Origin: JABISG01 sp963581435
Lineage (GTDB): Bacteria; Planctomycetota; Planctomycetia; Planctomycetales; Planctomycetaceae
Direction: 5' to 3'
Length of the DNA stretch: 64,000 bases
Assembly (NCBI GenBank): GCA_963581435.1
Contig: CAUZOL010000001.1
Coordinates: 1-64,000, forward strand
A model generated the notes under the pieces. The model did not search any database. It was given only the letters and a program-made list of their open reading frames with translations, and was not told the DNA's origin. The translations under genes were made by a program, and so were the position numbers. Below are positions 61,593-64,000 of this stretch, one piece after another; the first letter of the stretch is position 1, and each line of letters starts with the position of its first letter.

Positions 61593-62108
61593 ATGAGACC
61601 TCCCCCAAGACATCCAGCGACGATACCACCCGATGAATTACTTGCCGAATGCGACGTTCAGCGGGTACGTCGTTCCGGACCCGGAGGCCAGCGCCGCAAC
61701 AAGGTGGAAACAGGAATTGTGCTGACGCATCGCAGCAGCGGGCTGAGCGTCGAGGCGTCGGAACGGCGAAGCCAGATTGAGAATCAGCGAGTCGCCCTGT
61801 TCCGACTGCGTTTGAAACTCGCCGTAAAGACTCGTTTGCCCGTCCAACCGGATGCCGCTCCGAGTGAACTCTGGCAAAGCCGTCGCGTTGGGCGTCGAAT
61901 CTCGGTCAATTCAGAACACGTCGACTTCCCTGCCCTGCTGGCCGAAGTAATGGATGTGATCACAGCCTACGACATGGACCTGCATGCCGCAGCCGACGTT
62001 TTGGGAACAACGCAATCGCAGCTCACCCGACTACTGAAGGCCGAGCCGCAGGCATTATCGCTGGTTAATCGCAATCGTGGCGAGTTGGGACTGTATCGGC
62101 TGAGATAA
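61593..62108 (+). CDS. Release-factor-like protein with GGQ domain
   Basis: A 171-residue protein carrying only the catalytic domain of peptide chain release factors. VQRVRRSGPGGQRRNKVETG holds the GGQ tripeptide that hydrolyses peptidyl-tRNA, and LTHRSSGLSVEASERRSQIENQ is the following conserved strand and helix. The stop-codon-reading domain is absent, as in ribosome-rescue factors (ArfB/YaeJ, ICT1). Instead of their basic tail, the last 75 residues look like a helix-turn-helix-type unit (DLHAAADVLGTTQSQLTRLLK). AAGG lies just before ATG 61593. Likely ribosome rescue; the C-terminal part is unusual. Confidence 0.76.
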   Translation: MRPPPRHPATIPPDELLAECDVQRVRRSGPGGQRRNKVETGIVLTHRSSGLSVEASERRSQIENQRVALFRLRLKLAVKTRLPVQPDAAPSELWQSRRVGRRISVNSEHVDFPALLAEVMDVITAYDMDLHAAADVLGTTQSQLTRLLKAEPQALSLVNRNRGELGLYRLR

Positions 62109-62374
62109 TCACCGATCCCGTCTGAGGATTATGTCATCCCGGCCCAGCTCGCCGCTCGCAGACTGTTAGTCAACAAAATTGCAGGCGATTGCTTCTGTGC
62201 GAATGGACAATCTCTCCCAATTCCGAGAGAATGGAGTTACAGTTGTTTATCACCGTTCCGTGCGTTGCAGAGGAATGTCGCCGTGACGGGATGGGCAGGA
62301 TATTATCGGCTGCCTGGATCGCAGTGACTGCTTTCCAGATGCGCAGCATAATTCGCAGCAGGATTGTATTTTCG

Positions 62375-62749
62375 ATGGCCGCAAAACCTCGGGTGTTCGA
62401 CACCGAGACAATAGGTAACACGCTGATTGTGATACCGCACGGTGATGGGCTTGGCTTCCGCTATGTGGACGTGCAGATTGAGGCGAATCAAATCCGCCGC
62501 ACGATCGCCGAGCCGGGCGTTAATCATCTCGTGATCGATCTGGCCGAACTGGAATATTTTGGTTCAGAGGTCATCGGCGTATTCATCACGATGGCCCGCG
62601 AAGCAACGAACCGCGGCGGAAAGGCCGCGATGTGCAACGCTTCAGAGAAGATGCGGCAAGTGCTGGAAAGCATGAAGCTATTCAAACTCTGGCCTCACTG
62701 CGACTCGCGCAAAGAGGCTCTCGAGATTGTCGAACCAGGAATCGGATAA
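62375..62749 (+). CDS. STAS-domain protein (anti-anti-sigma-like)
   Basis: A 124-residue protein made of one STAS domain: VIPHGDGLGFRYVDVQIEAN, VNHLVIDLAELEYFGSEVIGVF, ATNRGGKAAMCNASEKMRQVLESM. In SpoIIAA-type proteins the D-x-S motif holds the phosphorylated Ser; here it reads EYFGSEVIG with Ser at the equivalent place, so regulation by a kinase is possible. ATG 62375 is preferred over an open frame from 62189 because only from there does the fold begin. No partner anti-sigma gene is visible. Confidence 0.78.
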   Translation: MAAKPRVFDTETIGNTLIVIPHGDGLGFRYVDVQIEANQIRRTIAEPGVNHLVIDLAELEYFGSEVIGVFITMAREATNRGGKAAMCNASEKMRQVLESMKLFKLWPHCDSRKEALEIVEPGIG

Positions 62750-62870
62750 CCGGCGACGCCGTCGCGAATTTCCGCATCTTCGAAGAATTCTCAGTTCATC
62801 CAGTTGCCTCAGTCTTCCAGTTGAAAGTTGATTCTCAGACATCTGACCGCTGATCGTGAAAGGATGAGAC

Positions 62871-64000
62871 ATGTCTGTCGGACGTTCCAATCGCAACGGA
62901 GGCGACAAGAGCGTGTCGATGGGAGGGTTGCTTGCGTTTTTGGTCGGTTTCGGACTGCTACTGGCATATTGGATGTTTTCCGATCTGACGAAGAACTTCA
63001 GCCAATGGGAGCGTTGGGCGTTTGTGGGGACTACGTCGTTTCTCTCGCTCTGGGGTTTGAAGCAAATGACCGAAGCACGACGGCCGAGCGTCCGTCGTCG
63101 TCGCCTGAGTCGAAATGACCTCCCAGCAGCCAATGGACAAAACGAGTCAACATCTGCCTGGTCGATCTCATGGGCCGGCATTTTATTGATTTTCGTCGGC
63201 GCTCAGTTGCTGCTGACGTTTCGCCTGAAAGTTCCGCCGGGCCTTCCGGCGGTGCTGGTCGCCATCGCCGGGTGTCTCTGCCTCATTTTGGGAGTGCGCA
63301 GAATTCTTGCTACGCTGTTGCCCCGAAGATACGCCAACAAACGCCAATATCGCGTCGCGCTCCCCAAGTCCGGCGCCATCTATCTCCTGGTGATGACCGT
63401 GCTGCTGGTCGGTTCGCTGCTGGGGCATTCGAACATGCTGATGCTCGTCTTCGCGATGATGGTCGGCCCCTTCGTGTTAAACGGCTGGATTACGTTTTCC
63501 ATGCTGAGACGAACCAATCTGTCGCGCCGCATCCCCAGAACGATGATCGCCGGCGAGTCGTTCACCGTCGAAGTTCGCCTGAAGAACCGCAAATTGTTGC
63601 TGGCCTCAACTGTAATGATGGTGACCGACCAGATTGAAAACGAGTTGGAGCAACTGGATTGCAAGGTGTTGTTTGCCCGTGTTCCGGCACGGTCGTCAAA
63701 GACCGACGCCTACCGCGTGTGTCTGATGCAACGCGGACTCTATCGATTTGGACCGCTGCATCTGGCGACGCGTTTTCCTCTGGGAATTGTCGAGAGGCGG
63801 CTGATTTTTCCGGCTTTCGACATATTGCTTATCTATCCACGAATCGGACAGTTGACCGACGCGTGGCGACGCGGGCGTTCGATGGCAGCAGAAGTGATCG
63901 ATCAGCGGACGCCGGCGCGCGGATCGTTTCACGACGAGTTTCACGGCATGCGCGAGTATCGGCCCGGCGACAATCCACGATCAATTCATTGGCGAACATC
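62871..64000 (+). CDS. DUF58-family membrane protein (5' part)
   Basis: The frame is open to the window edge, 376 codons visible. AAGGA lies 8 bases before ATG 62871. The N-terminal 190 residues have four to six membrane segments (GGLLAFLVGFGLLLAYWMF, ISWAGILLIFVGAQLLLTF, VLVAIAGCLCLILGV, GAIYLLVMTVLLVGSLL). A beta-rich part with VEVRLKNRKLLLAS and RGLYRFGPLHLATRFPLGI follows, and the visible end FHGMREYRPGDNPRSIHWRT is the DUF58 signature. DUF58 proteins usually lie beside a MoxR ATPase and a transglutaminase gene and act in envelope assembly; those genes would be to the right. Confidence 0.88.
   Translation, partial: MSVGRSNRNGGDKSVSMGGLLAFLVGFGLLLAYWMFSDLTKNFSQWERWAFVGTTSFLSLWGLKQMTEARRPSVRRRRLSRNDLPAANGQNESTSAWSISWAGILLIFVGAQLLLTFRLKVPPGLPAVLVAIAGCLCLILGVRRILATLLPRRYANKRQYRVALPKSGAIYLLVMTVLLVGSLLGHSNMLMLVFAMMVGPFVLNGWITFSMLRRTNLSRRIPRTMIAGESFTVEVRLKNRKLLLASTVMMVTDQIENELEQLDCKVLFARVPARSSKTDAYRVCLMQRGLYRFGPLHLATRFPLGIVERRLIFPAFDILLIYPRIGQLTDAWRRGRSMAAEVIDQRTPARGSFHDEFHGMREYRPGDNPRSIHWRT

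Noticed and set aside
61132..61629. 165-codon minus-strand open frame
   Set aside because: Overlaps the start of the release-factor-like gene, has no ribosome site and a composition rich in Ser, Cys and Pro without pattern. It is the least certain rejection.
1..64000. CRISPR arrays, tRNA or rRNA genes, insertion sequences, prophage
   Set aside because: No regularly spaced direct repeats, no tRNA-like T-loop plus acceptor pairs noticed, no transposase, integrase or phage structural gene among the reading frames. Short tRNAs could be missed by eye.

Overview
The window reads as a chromosomal segment of a planctomycete (Planctomycetes/PVC group). The evidence is the gene mix: a Ser/Thr kinase with a transmembrane segment and a large extracellular part, a DUF1559-type protein, a valine/tyrosine-repeat secreted protein resembling the YTV cell-wall proteins described in Rhodopirellula, a DUF3604 protein, secreted sialidase and SGNH enzymes, small leucine-rich lipoproteins, and intergenic palindromes whose accidental translations (for example TGVSPV) are familiar from planctomycete genomes. 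GC is in the mid to high fifties by eye. No phage, plasmid, insertion sequence, CRISPR array, tRNA or rRNA gene was found, so this is mainly core and lineage-specific chromosome.

Layout. 1-4.3 kb: a lipopolysaccharide-core block (heptose-1-P adenylyltransferase end, heptosyltransferase, GT4, WaaP-like kinase) followed by plsY. 4.35-6.2 kb: a BON protein and an M42 aminopeptidase. 6.5-14.4 kb: one co-directional cluster of M20-like peptidase, glucosyl-3-phosphoglycerate synthase, GT4-like transferase, HAD phosphatase, second GT4 and GH13 sucrose/glucosylglycerate phosphorylase. This looks like a complete make, extend and recycle pathway for glucosylglycerate-type compatible solutes. 14.5-20.6 kb: TPR protein, TIM-barrel protein, rpmA, then tdh-kbl-SDR (threonine degradation). 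20.7-30.5 kb: APP1-like DUF2183, gamma-glutamyltransferase, lipoprotein, superoxide dismutase, GT2, a remote BshC-like protein, fetAB, an SGNH protein. 30.9-39.9 kb: cell-surface proteins, two CNNM/CorC proteins, thiC, adenosine-kinase-like PfkB. 40-50.5 kb: protein kinase, phosphoesterase, FtsQ/POTRA-like protein, then proline iminopeptidase, enolase-superfamily epimerase and penicillin acylase. 50.7-64 kb: HEAT-sialidase, SGNH hydrolase, small membrane or secreted proteins, CXXCH lipoprotein, DUF3604, LRR lipoprotein, release-factor-like protein, STAS protein and the start of a DUF58 protein.

Two things stand out. The first is the 6.5-14.4 kb solute cluster, which has more glycosyltransferases than simple glucosylglycerate needs. 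The second is a set of short intergenic palindromes in at least five sequence families. In the best family, stems differ between copies but stay self-complementary while the loop and flanks are conserved, which is real covariation visible in this window. Many copies lie between co-directional genes inside likely operons.
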